Assembly: GCA_964449135.1 (NCBI GenBank)
Contig: CAYUXZ010000007.1
Span: 1 to 64,000, forward strand
From: SZAS-103 sp964449135
GTDB lineage: Bacteria; Pseudomonadota; Gammaproteobacteria; Xanthomonadales; Xanthomonadaceae
Direction of reading: 5' to 3'
Length of the DNA: 64,000 nt
The notes under the pieces were generated by a model, which was not told the DNA's origin, searched no databases, and saw only the letters and a list, made by a program, of their open reading frames with translations. Position numbers and translations under genes: made by a program. Shown here one piece after another: positions 19,581 through 28,908 of the stretch; position 1 is the stretch's first letter, and the number at the start of each line of letters is the position of its first letter.

Positions 19581-21158
19581 ATGACCGAACGCCGCGACCC
19601 CACGCTCGGCGCGTTGCCCGAGATCGAAGACGTCGCGCGGCGTCGCGCCGCGCCGCCGCCGAATCGTCCATCGCGCACGAAGCGCATCGGCGTCATCGCC
19701 GCGATCGTCGCCGTGCCGGTGCTCGCATTCGCGCTCTACGAGGGACGCGACGTGCTGGGTTCGCATCTTTCCCCGCCGTCGCAGCAGAACCAGCTCATGC
19801 AGCAGGCCGATGCGGCGCTGCGCGCGGGACGCCTGACGTCGCCCGACGGACGCGGCGCGCGCGAGCTCTACGAGGCGGCGCTCGCGCGCGATCCGGATTC
19901 GCTCGCCGCGCACGAAGGCCTGGTGCGCACGGGCGCCGCGGCGATCGCGCAGGCGGATGCCGCGCTGCGCGACAACCGTCCGCAGGACGCGCAGCGTGCG
20001 CTCGATCTTGCGCGCGCGCTGTCGGCGCCCGCAGCCGATCTGCAGCGCATTGACGATGCATTGCACGCCCGCGCTGCAGGCGACGCGCAACTCGAAGCCC
20101 TGCTCGCGCAGGCCGATGCGGCAGAGCAAGGCGGCCATTTCGACGACGGCCCGCGCAGCGCGCTCGCGCTGTACCAGAAGGCGCTGGACGCGGCGCGCGA
20201 TAACACGGTCGTGCGTGCGCGCCGGCAGGCGTTGCTGGCGAAGCTGCTGGACGGCGTCGATCCGCTGCTCGCGAAGAATGACCTCGCCGGCGCGCAGAAG
20301 CTCGTCGATCGCGTCGCCGCGGCCGACCCGGGGCATCTCGATCTGCCGGCGGCGCGCGCGAAGCTCGCCACGGCGACGCAGCAGAAACAAAAGGCGTCGG
20401 GGCGCGAACTCGATGCCGCCGACGTGGCGCTGCGCGCGGGTCGCCTCGATGTGGCGATCGCCGGCTACCGCGCCGCGCAGGCGGCGAACCCGAACGACGC
20501 GCGCGCACGCTCGGGTCTGCGGCTCGCCGCCGATGCGCTGATCCGCCAGGCCAATCGCGCAACGGCTGATTTCGATTTCGCGGCCGCGCAAGCCGCGCTC
20601 GCGCAGGCGCACACGCTCGCCCCCGAGTCGCCGCAATACAAGGCCGCCGTGTTCCGCCTGCAACAGCTGCGTTCGCGCCGCGCGTCGCTCGACCGCACGG
20701 TCCGCGATCCGTCGCGCATCGACGACCTGCTGGCCGCTGCCGATCACGCGATCGTGCGCGAGGAGCTCGTCGATCCGCCCGGCGACAGCGCCTTCGACAA
20801 GTTGCGCGAGGCCGCCGCAATCGCGCCCGGCGATCCGCGCGTGGTCGCCGCGACGCGCCGCTTCGTCGCGACCACCGTCGCCTGCTTCCAGCGCGAGATG
20901 ACCGACAACCGCCTCGTGCGCGCGGAGGTCTGCCTCGACGCGCTGATCGCGACCGATCCGGCGTATCCGCAATTGCCGACGATGCGGCAAAAGATCGCGG
21001 CGCGCTGGCTCGCGATCGCCGACGAGCGGCTCGGTGCGGGTGAACTCGATGTCGCGCAGCGCGCGATTTCCTCGGCGCAGCGCTGGGCGCCGAACGATCC
21101 GGCGATTCCGGCGCTGCAGATGCGGTTGCAACAAGCGCGGGCGGGCGGGCGGCGTTAG
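19581..21158 (+). CDS. TPR-like membrane-anchored protein
   Basis: 525 residues. A short cytoplasmic N-terminus is followed by one membrane helix (RIGVIAAIVAVPVLAFALYEG, about residues 35-55). The rest is alanine-rich helical repeat resembling tetratricopeptide units (for example QQADAALRAGRLTSPDGRGA, ALRAGRLDVAIAGYRAAQAA, ADERLGAGELDVAQRAISSA). The repeated part should lie in the periplasm and bind proteins or glycans. No catalytic domain is visible. ATG 19581 starts 47 bases after relA on the same strand, so co-transcription is possible. The antisense strand is also largely open here because of GC bias. Confidence 0.8.
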   Translation: MTERRDPTLGALPEIEDVARRRAAPPPNRPSRTKRIGVIAAIVAVPVLAFALYEGRDVLGSHLSPPSQQNQLMQQADAALRAGRLTSPDGRGARELYEAALARDPDSLAAHEGLVRTGAAAIAQADAALRDNRPQDAQRALDLARALSAPAADLQRIDDALHARAAGDAQLEALLAQADAAEQGGHFDDGPRSALALYQKALDAARDNTVVRARRQALLAKLLDGVDPLLAKNDLAGAQKLVDRVAAADPGHLDLPAARAKLATATQQKQKASGRELDAADVALRAGRLDVAIAGYRAAQAANPNDARARSGLRLAADALIRQANRATADFDFAAAQAALAQAHTLAPESPQYKAAVFRLQQLRSRRASLDRTVRDPSRIDDLLAAADHAIVREELVDPPGDSAFDKLREAAAIAPGDPRVVAATRRFVATTVACFQREMTDNRLVRAEVCLDALIATDPAYPQLPTMRQKIAARWLAIADERLGAGELDVAQRAISSAQRWAPNDPAIPALQMRLQQARAGGRR

Positions 21159-21181
21159 CAGGTTCTAGGCAAGCGGAAGTT

Positions 21182-21763
21182 TTATTTGTATCTATTCGTT
21201 TTCTTGCCGATGAACAATCGCATCAGCGGTGAAATCAAGATTGCGACAAGAAAATACAATATACGACCTAACAGCTTCGATCCGAACATGTACTCGACAC
21301 GTGCATATTCTCGGAAGGCTGAAGCCAGCCCAAGAAAACCTGCCTTGAGATACAGCTTGCGCGCGTTTGGAATGTCTGGCGGGTCAGAGTATTTCTCGTG
21401 AATTCTCGCAAGGGTCATGTAGCTAATTGCTTTTGTGCGTGGGGCCAAGACAAGGAGTTGCTCGCAATAGCTCATTGCTTTGGCGACATTTTGTCTGCCA
21501 CCCTTGCGAAGTAAGACGCGAGCCGCGCCAAGTTGTGCTTCCGCATATTTGCACTTCTCGCGTGCTTTTTCGTAAGCATCCAAGGCCTTATCCAAATCTC
21601 TGTCTAAGCCGTCTCCACCATATTCATATACACCGCCAGCTATGTAGTAGCCGGATGCGTCTCCATCACTGATCAGTTGATTCGCCGCGGCGAGCGCATC
21701 CCGCATCTTGCGCTCGTTGTAGAGCCGAGCTGCCTTGGAATATTGAACGGGAAGGTTCGCCAT
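21182..21763 (-). CDS. Sel1-like repeat protein with C-terminal membrane helix
   Basis: 193 residues. Helical repeats of Sel1/TPR style occupy most of the protein (GGVYEYGGDGLDRDLDKALD, YAEAQLGAARVLLRKGG, MTLARIHEKYSDPPDIPNAR), then one hydrophobic tail helix (RILYFLVAILISPLMRLFIG) and a basic end. Topology suggests a tail-anchored protein with cytoplasmic repeats. Codon use is visibly richer in A and T than all genes around it, with tta, aat and aaa codons that neighbours avoid. This suggests recent transfer together with its flanks. It lies just upstream of, and on the same strand as, the big glycosyltransferase relative to chromosome order, but its role there is unknown. Confidence 0.78.
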   Translation of the reverse strand: MANLPVQYSKAARLYNERKMRDALAAANQLISDGDASGYYIAGGVYEYGGDGLDRDLDKALDAYEKAREKCKYAEAQLGAARVLLRKGGRQNVAKAMSYCEQLLVLAPRTKAISYMTLARIHEKYSDPPDIPNARKLYLKAGFLGLASAFREYARVEYMFGSKLLGRILYFLVAILISPLMRLFIGKKTNRYK

Positions 21764-21817
21764 CGCATACGATCTTAAAGTGGATGAGTACGTTTAACTG
21801 ACGAATCGAGGCGTCAC

Positions 21818-24800
21818 TTACCCAAGCACGCGCCGCAGCGCCTCGCGCGCGGCGTCGAACGAGAAATGCCGTTCGACGTTTTCCACGCCATGCGCGGCGA
21901 GTGTCTCCCACAGCTCGCGGTCGTCGTACAGGCGCAGCACCGCATCGGCGAATGCGGGCGCATCCGCGGCTTCGAGTACGTCCACGCCGTCCTGCAGCTG
22001 CATGCCTTCGACCGCGACGGACGTAGCGACAACCGGCTGGCCGTGCGCCATGCTCAGGTTCACCTTGCCCTTGACGCCGGCGCCGTAGCGCAGCGGCGCG
22101 AGGCCGATCCGGCAGCCGTCCATGTACGAATCGAGGTCGGGCACGTGGCCGTGCACGCGCACGCCGGGTAGCGCGGCGAGTTCGCGCACCGCGTCGGTGA
22201 CGTCGCTGCCGATCAGATGCAGTTCGATGTCCTCGCGCTGAGCGCGGACCAGCGGGAAGATCTCGCGCGCCATCCACACGGCGGCGTCCACGTTCGGCGG
22301 ATGGCGGAAGCCGCCGACGAAGACGAGGTCGCGGCGTTCCTCGAAGCCGGCGCGGTCGGCCTTCACGCGATGCACGTTCGAGAGCACCTCGACCGAGGCG
22401 CCCGGCACCTCGCTCGCCAGCAGTTCCTTTTCGACAGGGCTGACGACAAGGGTGAGGTCGGATTCGCGGACCAGCTTCAGTTCGCGTTCGCGGGTCTGCT
22501 CCGCGGTCTTCGCGATTCCGGCATCGTCCGCGTGCTCGGCTTCGCGCAGCTCGCGCAGGAAGTGCAGGTCCACGGTGTCGAACACGAAGCGCGCCTTCGG
22601 TGCGTGCCGGCGTGCGAGCGCGAGGTAGTTGCCGGCGACGTAGTGGCGGCTGGCGATGATGGTGTCGAACTGCGCGGCGTGCTCGGCGAACCAGCCGGGC
22701 ACGTCGCGGATCCACGGATTCCACCAGGCCTGCACGCCGAGCTGCTGCAGGGCCTCGGTGTAGCGGCCATCGTGCAGCAGGTTGTCGGCGAAGAAGCTCA
22801 CCGCGCAGCCTTCCTCGCGCAGCAGCGTCAGCAGGTTCAGCATTCGCAGCGAGCCCGAATCGCGGTCGGGCATCGGCGTGCAGGCGTCGATCACCAGCAC
22901 GCGCTTCGTCGCACGGTGCTCGCTGGAGATCCAGATATCGGCGTCCGGCGCGGGATACGACGCGAGTTTTTCCTTCCATCGTTCGAGGAACTTCTCGCGA
23001 TTGATCGCCTGGTTCGCCTTGATGCCGGAGCTTTCGTCGGTTCCCGAAGTGATTCCCTCGAAATGCACGACGGCCGACGCCGGCTGGTAGAGCACCTTCA
23101 ATCCCTGTTCGCGCACCTTCATCGCGAGGTCGGTGTCCTCGTAGTACGCGGGCGCATAGTGCGCATCGAAGCCGTCGAGCTGCTCGAACAGCGCGCGCGG
23201 CAGCGCGATCGCAGCGCCCGAGCAGTAATCGGCTTCGCGCAGGTGGTTGTACGGCGGCGCAGCCGGGTCCTCGAAGCGCCCGTAGTTCCAGCCCGATCCG
23301 TCGTTGAAGACGATGCCGCCGGCTTCCTGCAGGCGACCGTCGGGGTACACCAGCTTCGCACCCACCAGGCCCGCATCGGGTTGCATGTCGAAGGTGCGGA
23401 TCAGTGCGTCCAGCCAACCGGCCTGTACCGCGGTGTCGTTGTTGAGAAACACGATGTAATCGCCGCGTGCAAGCGCTGCGCCCGCGTTGCAGGTTCCGAT
23501 GAAGCCCAGATTTTCCGCATTGCGATGCACGCGGATGCCTTCGATCTCGGCGAGCCGCTGCTCGGTTTCGTCGGACGAGGCATCGTCCACGACGATCACC
23601 TCGAACGGGGTCGCATCGCCGCTGGCCGCGAGCGCGCGCAGGCAGGTCAGCGTGTGATCGAAATGATTGAATGCTGGCACCACGATGCTCGCGACGGGAT
23701 TCTCCGCGCGCGGCACGGCGAACGGCGCGAACGGCGTGTTTTCCGGCAGCCACGGCGCGGGCGCGGTGACGTCGGCGGGGCCGCGCAATTCCTGACCGAT
23801 GCGCTGCACGGTCGCGGCGAGGCCGCGCCGGTGCAGGCTGGACTGCGTGCGCGCGAGCGCATTGCCGGATCGCTTGAAGAAGAATTGCAACCGCGCGAAC
23901 GCGCCGGAAACGCCGCGACGCAGCCAACGGAACGGCTTGGTGATTTGCCACGAGAAACTGCCGAGCAATTGCGTGCGTTCCGCGTCGAGCCGGTCGCGCT
24001 GTTCGATCGCGACGTCGCGCTGGCGTTGCAGGTCGGCGGTGTCGCGTTCGTAGAGGACGTGCGCTTCGTCGAGCTTGCCTTGCAGCTTCGACGCGTGGTC
24101 AGCGAGTTGTTCGGCCTCCTGGTGGAGCTGCGTCACCGTCGCTTGCGTGCTACGCAGCTGGCGGTCGAGGTCATGGCCCCATTCGCCGCGACGTTCGATC
24201 TCGACCTGCTGCGCGGACACGGTGCCGGACTGCGCCGCGAATTGCGCGCGCGCGTTCGCGGCGTCGAGCTCCGCGACGAGCGCGCGCATGCGGTCGGGAT
24301 TCGCGAGCGGCACGACCAGCGGATTCGTCGCAAGCGCGGGCAGGGCCTCGCGCCAGCGCGTCGCCATCTGCGCGAGGGTCGGCAGCGGCGGCGGGCGTTG
24401 CGCGAACAGCGGCGCGCGGTCGGCGCGCAGTTCGCGCAGCCGCTGCGCGATCGCTTGCGCATCCGGCGCGACCAGCAGGCCGTCAACGCCCTCGCTGATG
24501 CGGCGCGCGAGGCTGCCGATGCGCGTGGCGAGCACCGGCAGGCCCAGCGACCAGAGCTCGCTGAGCGTGTAGCTCCAGGTTTCGCTGACGGATGCGGGGA
24601 TCAGGGCGAGGTCGGGTCTGATTCGCGCAATCTGCGCCGGCAGTTCGTCGTGCGCGTAGTCCATGCAGACGTGCACCCGATCGTCGCCGAACCAGCGCAT
24701 CGCGGTCGCGCCCGCGCCGAGCAACACGAGTTCGACGCCGTCGGGCAGGATCGGCAGCAGCGCATCGAGCAGGCGCTCGCCCTTGCCGCCCTGCACGCGG

Positions 24801-26164
24801 CCGAGCACCAGCACGCGCAGCGGGTGCGACGAATCGGTCGCAACGCTCGGCGCAGTCGGCGCGTTCGGCCATTCGGCAAAACCGTGCGCGATCACGCGCC
24901 AGTCCAGGTGTTCGAGCTTGGGCGAGATCCGGCGCTGGTTCGCGACGACCCAGGCGCCCGGTGCGACCATCGTCGCGCGCGCGGCGTACAGCGCCTCGAC
25001 GTACGCATTGCGCAGTTCGATCCAGTGCGCGGATTCGCGCGGCGCAAGCGGCGAGGATGGTTCCTGCCGCGGCGCCGCGATTCGCAGCGCCTCGTCGCTC
25101 CAGTCCGCGGCCGCGTCGTCGAAATCCGCGTGCAGCGTTGGCCACAGCGGATAGTAGTCGTGCGCGCAGACCGCGGTCGGCAGCCCCGTGCGCAGGACAT
25201 CGAGGCTGTGGCCGATCAGCGAGGACACCAGCACCGCGCGCACGTTCCACTCGGAGCGGACCTGCGCGAGGATCGCCGCGTATTCCGGCGAACGCAGCGC
25301 GGTGTCGGCGATCGTCTGCGCGAGCGGCCAGACGCGCAGCGGCGGCGCGTCGAGGTCGTGATGCAGGGCGAATTCGACGCCGTGGATCTTCGATGACGAA
25401 TCGCCGCGTGCGACCAGGACGAGATGCGCGCGGTCGCGGTCGGCCTGCATCAGGTCGCGCACGAAGCGCTCCGCGCCGCCGCCCCAGCCGTGCAGCACGT
25501 GCAGCACGACGGGTTTCGCGCCCGGATCGAAGCCGCGCGCGTTCGCCAAGGCCGCGAACCGCGCGCGCAGCACGCGCACCGGCAACGGAGTCTCGTCGGG
25601 GAAGCCATCCGCGCGCGGCGCCGGCGCGTACAGGTCGCCGAGCACGCAACCGTTCAGCGCTTCGGGCAGCGTGGCATCGCGCACCTTGCCCGCGTCGCTG
25701 AGCGCGGTGCGACGCCAGTAGCTCAGGCCCGGCGACCAGTGATCGCAGGGAAACAGCGCGTGCTCGCCCCAGGCGCGGCAGATCGCGATGCAGCGATCCG
25801 CGGATTCCGCGTTCGCGCCGGGGAATGCATCGAGCGCGGGCACTGCGCCGCCGAGCGCCGACAACACCGCGACGCGGCTGTGCACCGCGGCGGTTTCGAC
25901 AAGCCGCCGCCAGCCGTCGCCGTTCACGCGCGTGTCGAGATGCGCGAACACGATGTCGTGGTTGAGGTTGGCTTCCGCGATCGCGTGCAGCGCCGACAAC
26001 GGATCGCCGGCGCATTCGATCCAGCCCGCGCCCGAGCCTGTTGAAGGCGCGGCCACCACGATCCGCACGCCCGCGGGCAGCACCGCACGCCACGCGGCGA
26101 TGCGTTCGGGCGATGGGGCGGCCGTGCTCCACAGGCACAGGACGGGTTCAGGCGTCGAATTCAT
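21818..26164 (-). CDS. Multi-domain glycosyltransferase (GT4-like, GT2, GT4-like)
   Basis: 1448 residues with three glycosyltransferase modules. Module 1 (about 200-620) is GT4-like: VVLHVLHGWGGGAERFVRDL near 216, then VLVLGRVQGGKGERLLDALL near 449. A coiled coil spans about 650-730 (QLHQEAEQLADHASKLQGKL). Module 2 (about 820-1060) is GT2: VASIVVPAFNHFDHTL, EVIVVDDASSDETEQ, and DTDLAMKVREQGLKV. Module 3 (about 1085-1448) is a second GT4-like module: KRVLVIDACTPMPDRDSGSL and DLVFVGGFRHPPNVDAAVW. No signal peptide or membrane helix, so action at the inner membrane cytoplasmic face is inferred. Such proteins build O-antigen, exopolysaccharide or glycoprotein chains. The sugar and acceptor are not predictable here. 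No wzx/wzy or sugar-nucleotide genes adjoin it. Confidence 0.88.
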   Translation of the reverse strand: MNSTPEPVLCLWSTAAPSPERIAAWRAVLPAGVRIVVAAPSTGSGAGWIECAGDPLSALHAIAEANLNHDIVFAHLDTRVNGDGWRRLVETAAVHSRVAVLSALGGAVPALDAFPGANAESADRCIAICRAWGEHALFPCDHWSPGLSYWRRTALSDAGKVRDATLPEALNGCVLGDLYAPAPRADGFPDETPLPVRVLRARFAALANARGFDPGAKPVVLHVLHGWGGGAERFVRDLMQADRDRAHLVLVARGDSSSKIHGVEFALHHDLDAPPLRVWPLAQTIADTALRSPEYAAILAQVRSEWNVRAVLVSSLIGHSLDVLRTGLPTAVCAHDYYPLWPTLHADFDDAAADWSDEALRIAAPRQEPSSPLAPRESAHWIELRNAYVEALYAARATMVAPGAWVVANQRRISPKLEHLDWRVIAHGFAEWPNAPTAPSVATDSSHPLRVLVLGRVQGGKGERLLDALLPILPDGVELVLLGAGATAMRWFGDDRVHVCMDYAHDELPAQIARIRPDLALIPASVSETWSYTLSELWSLGLPVLATRIGSLARRISEGVDGLLVAPDAQAIAQRLRELRADRAPLFAQRPPPLPTLAQMATRWREALPALATNPLVVPLANPDRMRALVAELDAANARAQFAAQSGTVSAQQVEIERRGEWGHDLDRQLRSTQATVTQLHQEAEQLADHASKLQGKLDEAHVLYERDTADLQRQRDVAIEQRDRLDAERTQLLGSFSWQITKPFRWLRRGVSGAFARLQFFFKRSGNALARTQSSLHRRGLAATVQRIGQELRGPADVTAPAPWLPENTPFAPFAVPRAENPVASIVVPAFNHFDHTLTCLRALAASGDATPFEVIVVDDASSDETEQRLAEIEGIRVHRNAENLGFIGTCNAGAALARGDYIVFLNNDTAVQAGWLDALIRTFDMQPDAGLVGAKLVYPDGRLQEAGGIVFNDGSGWNYGRFEDPAAPPYNHLREADYCSGAAIALPRALFEQLDGFDAHYAPAYYEDTDLAMKVREQGLKVLYQPASAVVHFEGITSGTDESSGIKANQAINREKFLERWKEKLASYPAPDADIWISSEHRATKRVLVIDACTPMPDRDSGSLRMLNLLTLLREEGCAVSFFADNLLHDGRYTEALQQLGVQAWWNPWIRDVPGWFAEHAAQFDTIIASRHYVAGNYLALARRHAPKARFVFDTVDLHFLRELREAEHADDAGIAKTAEQTRERELKLVRESDLTLVVSPVEKELLASEVPGASVEVLSNVHRVKADRAGFEERRDLVFVGGFRHPPNVDAAVWMAREIFPLVRAQREDIELHLIGSDVTDAVRELAALPGVRVHGHVPDLDSYMDGCRIGLAPLRYGAGVKGKVNLSMAHGQPVVATSVAVEGMQLQDGVDVLEAADAPAFADAVLRLYDDRELWETLAAHGVENVERHFSFDAAREALRRVLG

Positions 26165-26267
26165 TCGCGGGCCGACGGGGGATTCGGAAGGGCTAGATTA
26201 ACGTGCGATCCGCCGCTGCGACAGGCAGCAGATGCGGCGCCGGACGCGATAAACTGCGCGGCGGCAG

Positions 26268-26414
26268 GGGAATCTCCGAAAAATTTCGGAGATTCCCGCG
26301 GTGCATGGATGCACCGCCGCGGACAACGACGCAAGTCGTTGATCCACGGGCATCGAGTCCGGACCTGTGCCGGACTCGATGCCTCTGAACAAGTACAGGA
26401 CGGACTTGTTCAGA
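26268..26414 (+). repeat. Composite five-stem-loop repeat, copy 3
   Basis: A: 14-bp arms 26268-26281/26284-26297 with AA between, as in copy 1. B: GCGGTGCA 26298-26305 with TGCACCGC 26310-26317. C: CAACGAC 26324-26330 with GTCGTTG 26335-26341, flanks partly decayed. D: 14-bp arms 26349-26362/26370-26383, loop ACCTGTG as in copy 2. E: TCTGAACAAGT 26384-26394 with ACTTGTTCAGA 26404-26414, centre degraded. Unlike the others, this copy lies between divergent genes, directly upstream of the mrcB ribosome site, so it is probably in the mrcB mRNA leader. Confidence 0.87.
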
Positions 26415-26433
26415 TCATTCCACTGGAGATGCG

Positions 26434-28908
26434 ATGGGCCGCCGCGACGACGATTTCGACGACGACGAACAGGATGACGACGAACGCGACGACGACGCGC
26501 CGCGGCATCCATGGCTTCGCCGGATCTTTTATCTGTTTCTCGCCGGTTTCGGACTGCTGCTTGGCATCCTGATCCCGTACGTGTGGGTGCTCGACGGACA
26601 GGTCCGCGAATCCTTCGGCCAGTTGCAGTGGCAGGTGCCGACCACGGTCTATGCGCAACCGCTGCACCTGTCGCCCGGAACGCGAATGGACGCGGCGACG
26701 CTGGAGCTCGAGCTCGGCGCATCACTGTACCGCAACGACGGCATCGGCGCGAATCCGGGCACCTATCGTGTGGATGGCGACCGCTTCCGGATCGCCAGCC
26801 GCGGATTCGTCGACATCGGCGAAGTGGTTCCACCTTTGACGATCGACGTGTTGCTCGGCGATCGTCGCGTGGTCGCGATCAAGGACGCCAACGGCAAGCC
26901 CTTGCAGGTCGCCACGTTCGATCCGGCGCGGATCGCCGCGCTGTACGGATCCAGCCAGGAGGAACGCCAGCTCGTGCGTGCCGCCGACGTCCCGCCGCTG
27001 CTGGTCGCGGGCCTGCAGGCGGTCGAGGACCGCGACTTCAAGAGCCACCACGGCATCGACGTGTTCGGCATCCTGCGCGCGATGTGGGTCAATGCGCGCG
27101 AGGGCGAGCTGCGCCAGGGCGGCAGCACGCTGACCCAGCAGCTCGTGCGCGGCCTGTTCTTCGACAACCGGCGCAGCCTGCGACGCAAGGTCAACGAGGC
27201 GCTGTACGCGATCATCATCGAGGCGCGCTTCGACAAGCAGACCATCCTCGAGGCCTATCTCAACCAGGTCTATCTCGGGCAGATGGGCAACGAGTCCATC
27301 CACGGCGTCGCCGCAGCCTCGCAGTTCTGGTTCGGCAAGCCGCTGTCGGCCTTGCAGACGCAGGACATCGCGCTGCTGATCGGCATGATCAAGGGCCCGT
27401 CGTACTACGATCCGCGCCGTTATCCCGACCGCGCGATGCTGCGGCGGAACGTGGTGCTCGGCGAATTCGTCGAGACCGGATTGATCAACGCCGACGCCGC
27501 CAAGGCCGCGACCGACGCGCCGCTGGGCATCAGCGCACGCCCGGGCATCGTCACCAACCGTTATCCCGCGTTCGTCGATCTCGTGCGGCGGCAACTGCAG
27601 ACAGACTATCCCGCCGACAGCCTGAAAGGCGCGGGCATGGTGATCCACAGCACGCTCGATCCGGCAGCGCAGGTGTATGCCGAGCAGTCGCTGCAGGACG
27701 CGATCGACAAGCTGCAGAAGAAAAAGACCGTGACGCTTGAGGGCGGCGTGGTCGTGACCGACGTGAAGGACGGCGACGTGCTCGCGGTCGTCGGCAGCCG
27801 CGACGTCGCGCAGCCGGGTTTCAACCGTGCGCTCGATGCACAACGTCCGATCGGTTCACTGATCAAGCCGTTCGTGTATCTGCTCGCGCTCGCGCAGCCG
27901 GGCAAGTATTCGCTGGCGACGACGCTCGACGATTCCGACGTCACGGTGACGCTCGGCAACGGCCGCAGCTGGTCGCCGTCGAACTCCGACGGCCGCAGCC
28001 ACGACGGCGTGCGACTGATCGATGCGCTCGCGATGTCGTACAACCACGCGACCGTGCGCGTGGGCATGGACGTGGGCACAGAGCGCATCGCGAAGATCGC
28101 CAAGGCGCTCGCCGGCATTGATGCCGAGCCGAATCCCTCGCTGATCCTCGGCGCGACCGACCAGACGCCGTTCGCGATGGCGCAGCTCTACCAGTTCCTC
28201 GCCTCGGGCGGGCAGGTGCAGCCGTTGCACGCGGTACGCGGCGTGATCGACGCGCACGGCGCGCTGCTCAAGCGCTACGACAGCCAGGCGCCGGTCGCGC
28301 AGCCCGGCGATGCGCTTGCGGCGCGGCTGGTCACGCTGGCTATGCAGCAGGTCGTCTATGCCGGCACCGCGGCCGGTTTGCAGCGCGATGGCCTCGGTTA
28401 TTTGCAAGCCGCGGGCAAGACCGGAACGAGCAACGACAGCCGCGACAGCTGGTTCGGCGGATTCACCGGAAGCCATCTCGCGGTGGTCTGGGTCGGCAAC
28501 GACGCGAATGAGGAAACCGGCCTGTACGGTGCGACCGGTGCGATGCGCGTGTGGTCGGGTCTGTTCAGGAAATTGCCGAGCGCTCCGCTCGCAGTGGGCG
28601 GGCAGGGCATGGAATGGGCGTGGGTGAGTCCGGTGCAACTCGCGGGCGTGGATCAATCCTGCCCCGGCGCGCGCCACTTCGCGTTCGTCGCCGGGTTTGC
28701 GCCGACGCCGCTGCCATCCTGCGACACGACCGCGAGTCCGACCGACGAACAGGGCTGGATCCGCGTGCCCAGCGCCGACGACGCGAACCCCGAACTCGGC
28801 AATCCGCCGCCGGGCGGCGATCAGAATGCCCCGCCGCCATCGCAGCCGCCGGCGCCGCGACCGCCGCCGGCGACACAGCCTGCGCCTGCGACCTCGGACA
28901 AGCATTGA
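26434..28908 (+). CDS. mrcB: Bifunctional penicillin-binding protein 1B
   Basis: 824 residues, class A PBP. The N-terminus is very acidic (RDDDFDDDEQDDDERDDDA), then one membrane helix (YLFLAGFGLLLGILIPYVWV) and a UB2H-like region (PTTVYAQPLHLSPG). The GT51 transglycosylase has VEDRDFKSHHGIDVFGILRA (near 195) and GGSTLTQQLVRGLFF. The transpeptidase has SxxK in PIGSLIKPFVY (near 474), SxN in SYNHA (near 534) and KTGTS (near 661). It polymerises and crosslinks peptidoglycan in the periplasm. The C-terminal tail is proline-rich. GGAG precedes ATG 26434. Its stop overlaps the next start. Its leader carries composite repeat copy 3, which is unusual for a core cell-wall gene. The partner LpoB is not evident in the window. 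Confidence 0.95.
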   Translation: MGRRDDDFDDDEQDDDERDDDAPRHPWLRRIFYLFLAGFGLLLGILIPYVWVLDGQVRESFGQLQWQVPTTVYAQPLHLSPGTRMDAATLELELGASLYRNDGIGANPGTYRVDGDRFRIASRGFVDIGEVVPPLTIDVLLGDRRVVAIKDANGKPLQVATFDPARIAALYGSSQEERQLVRAADVPPLLVAGLQAVEDRDFKSHHGIDVFGILRAMWVNAREGELRQGGSTLTQQLVRGLFFDNRRSLRRKVNEALYAIIIEARFDKQTILEAYLNQVYLGQMGNESIHGVAAASQFWFGKPLSALQTQDIALLIGMIKGPSYYDPRRYPDRAMLRRNVVLGEFVETGLINADAAKAATDAPLGISARPGIVTNRYPAFVDLVRRQLQTDYPADSLKGAGMVIHSTLDPAAQVYAEQSLQDAIDKLQKKKTVTLEGGVVVTDVKDGDVLAVVGSRDVAQPGFNRALDAQRPIGSLIKPFVYLLALAQPGKYSLATTLDDSDVTVTLGNGRSWSPSNSDGRSHDGVRLIDALAMSYNHATVRVGMDVGTERIAKIAKALAGIDAEPNPSLILGATDQTPFAMAQLYQFLASGGQVQPLHAVRGVIDAHGALLKRYDSQAPVAQPGDALAARLVTLAMQQVVYAGTAAGLQRDGLGYLQAAGKTGTSNDSRDSWFGGFTGSHLAVVWVGNDANEETGLYGATGAMRVWSGLFRKLPSAPLAVGGQGMEWAWVSPVQLAGVDQSCPGARHFAFVAGFAPTPLPSCDTTASPTDEQGWIRVPSADDANPELGNPPPGGDQNAPPPSQPPAPRPPPATQPAPATSDKH

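Noticed and set aside
22217..25396. Open frame of about 1060 codons antisense to the glycosyltransferase
   Set aside because: It is rich in R, A, H, V and Q in the way GC-rich antisense frames are, has no domain, and the opposite strand encodes clear enzyme motifs.
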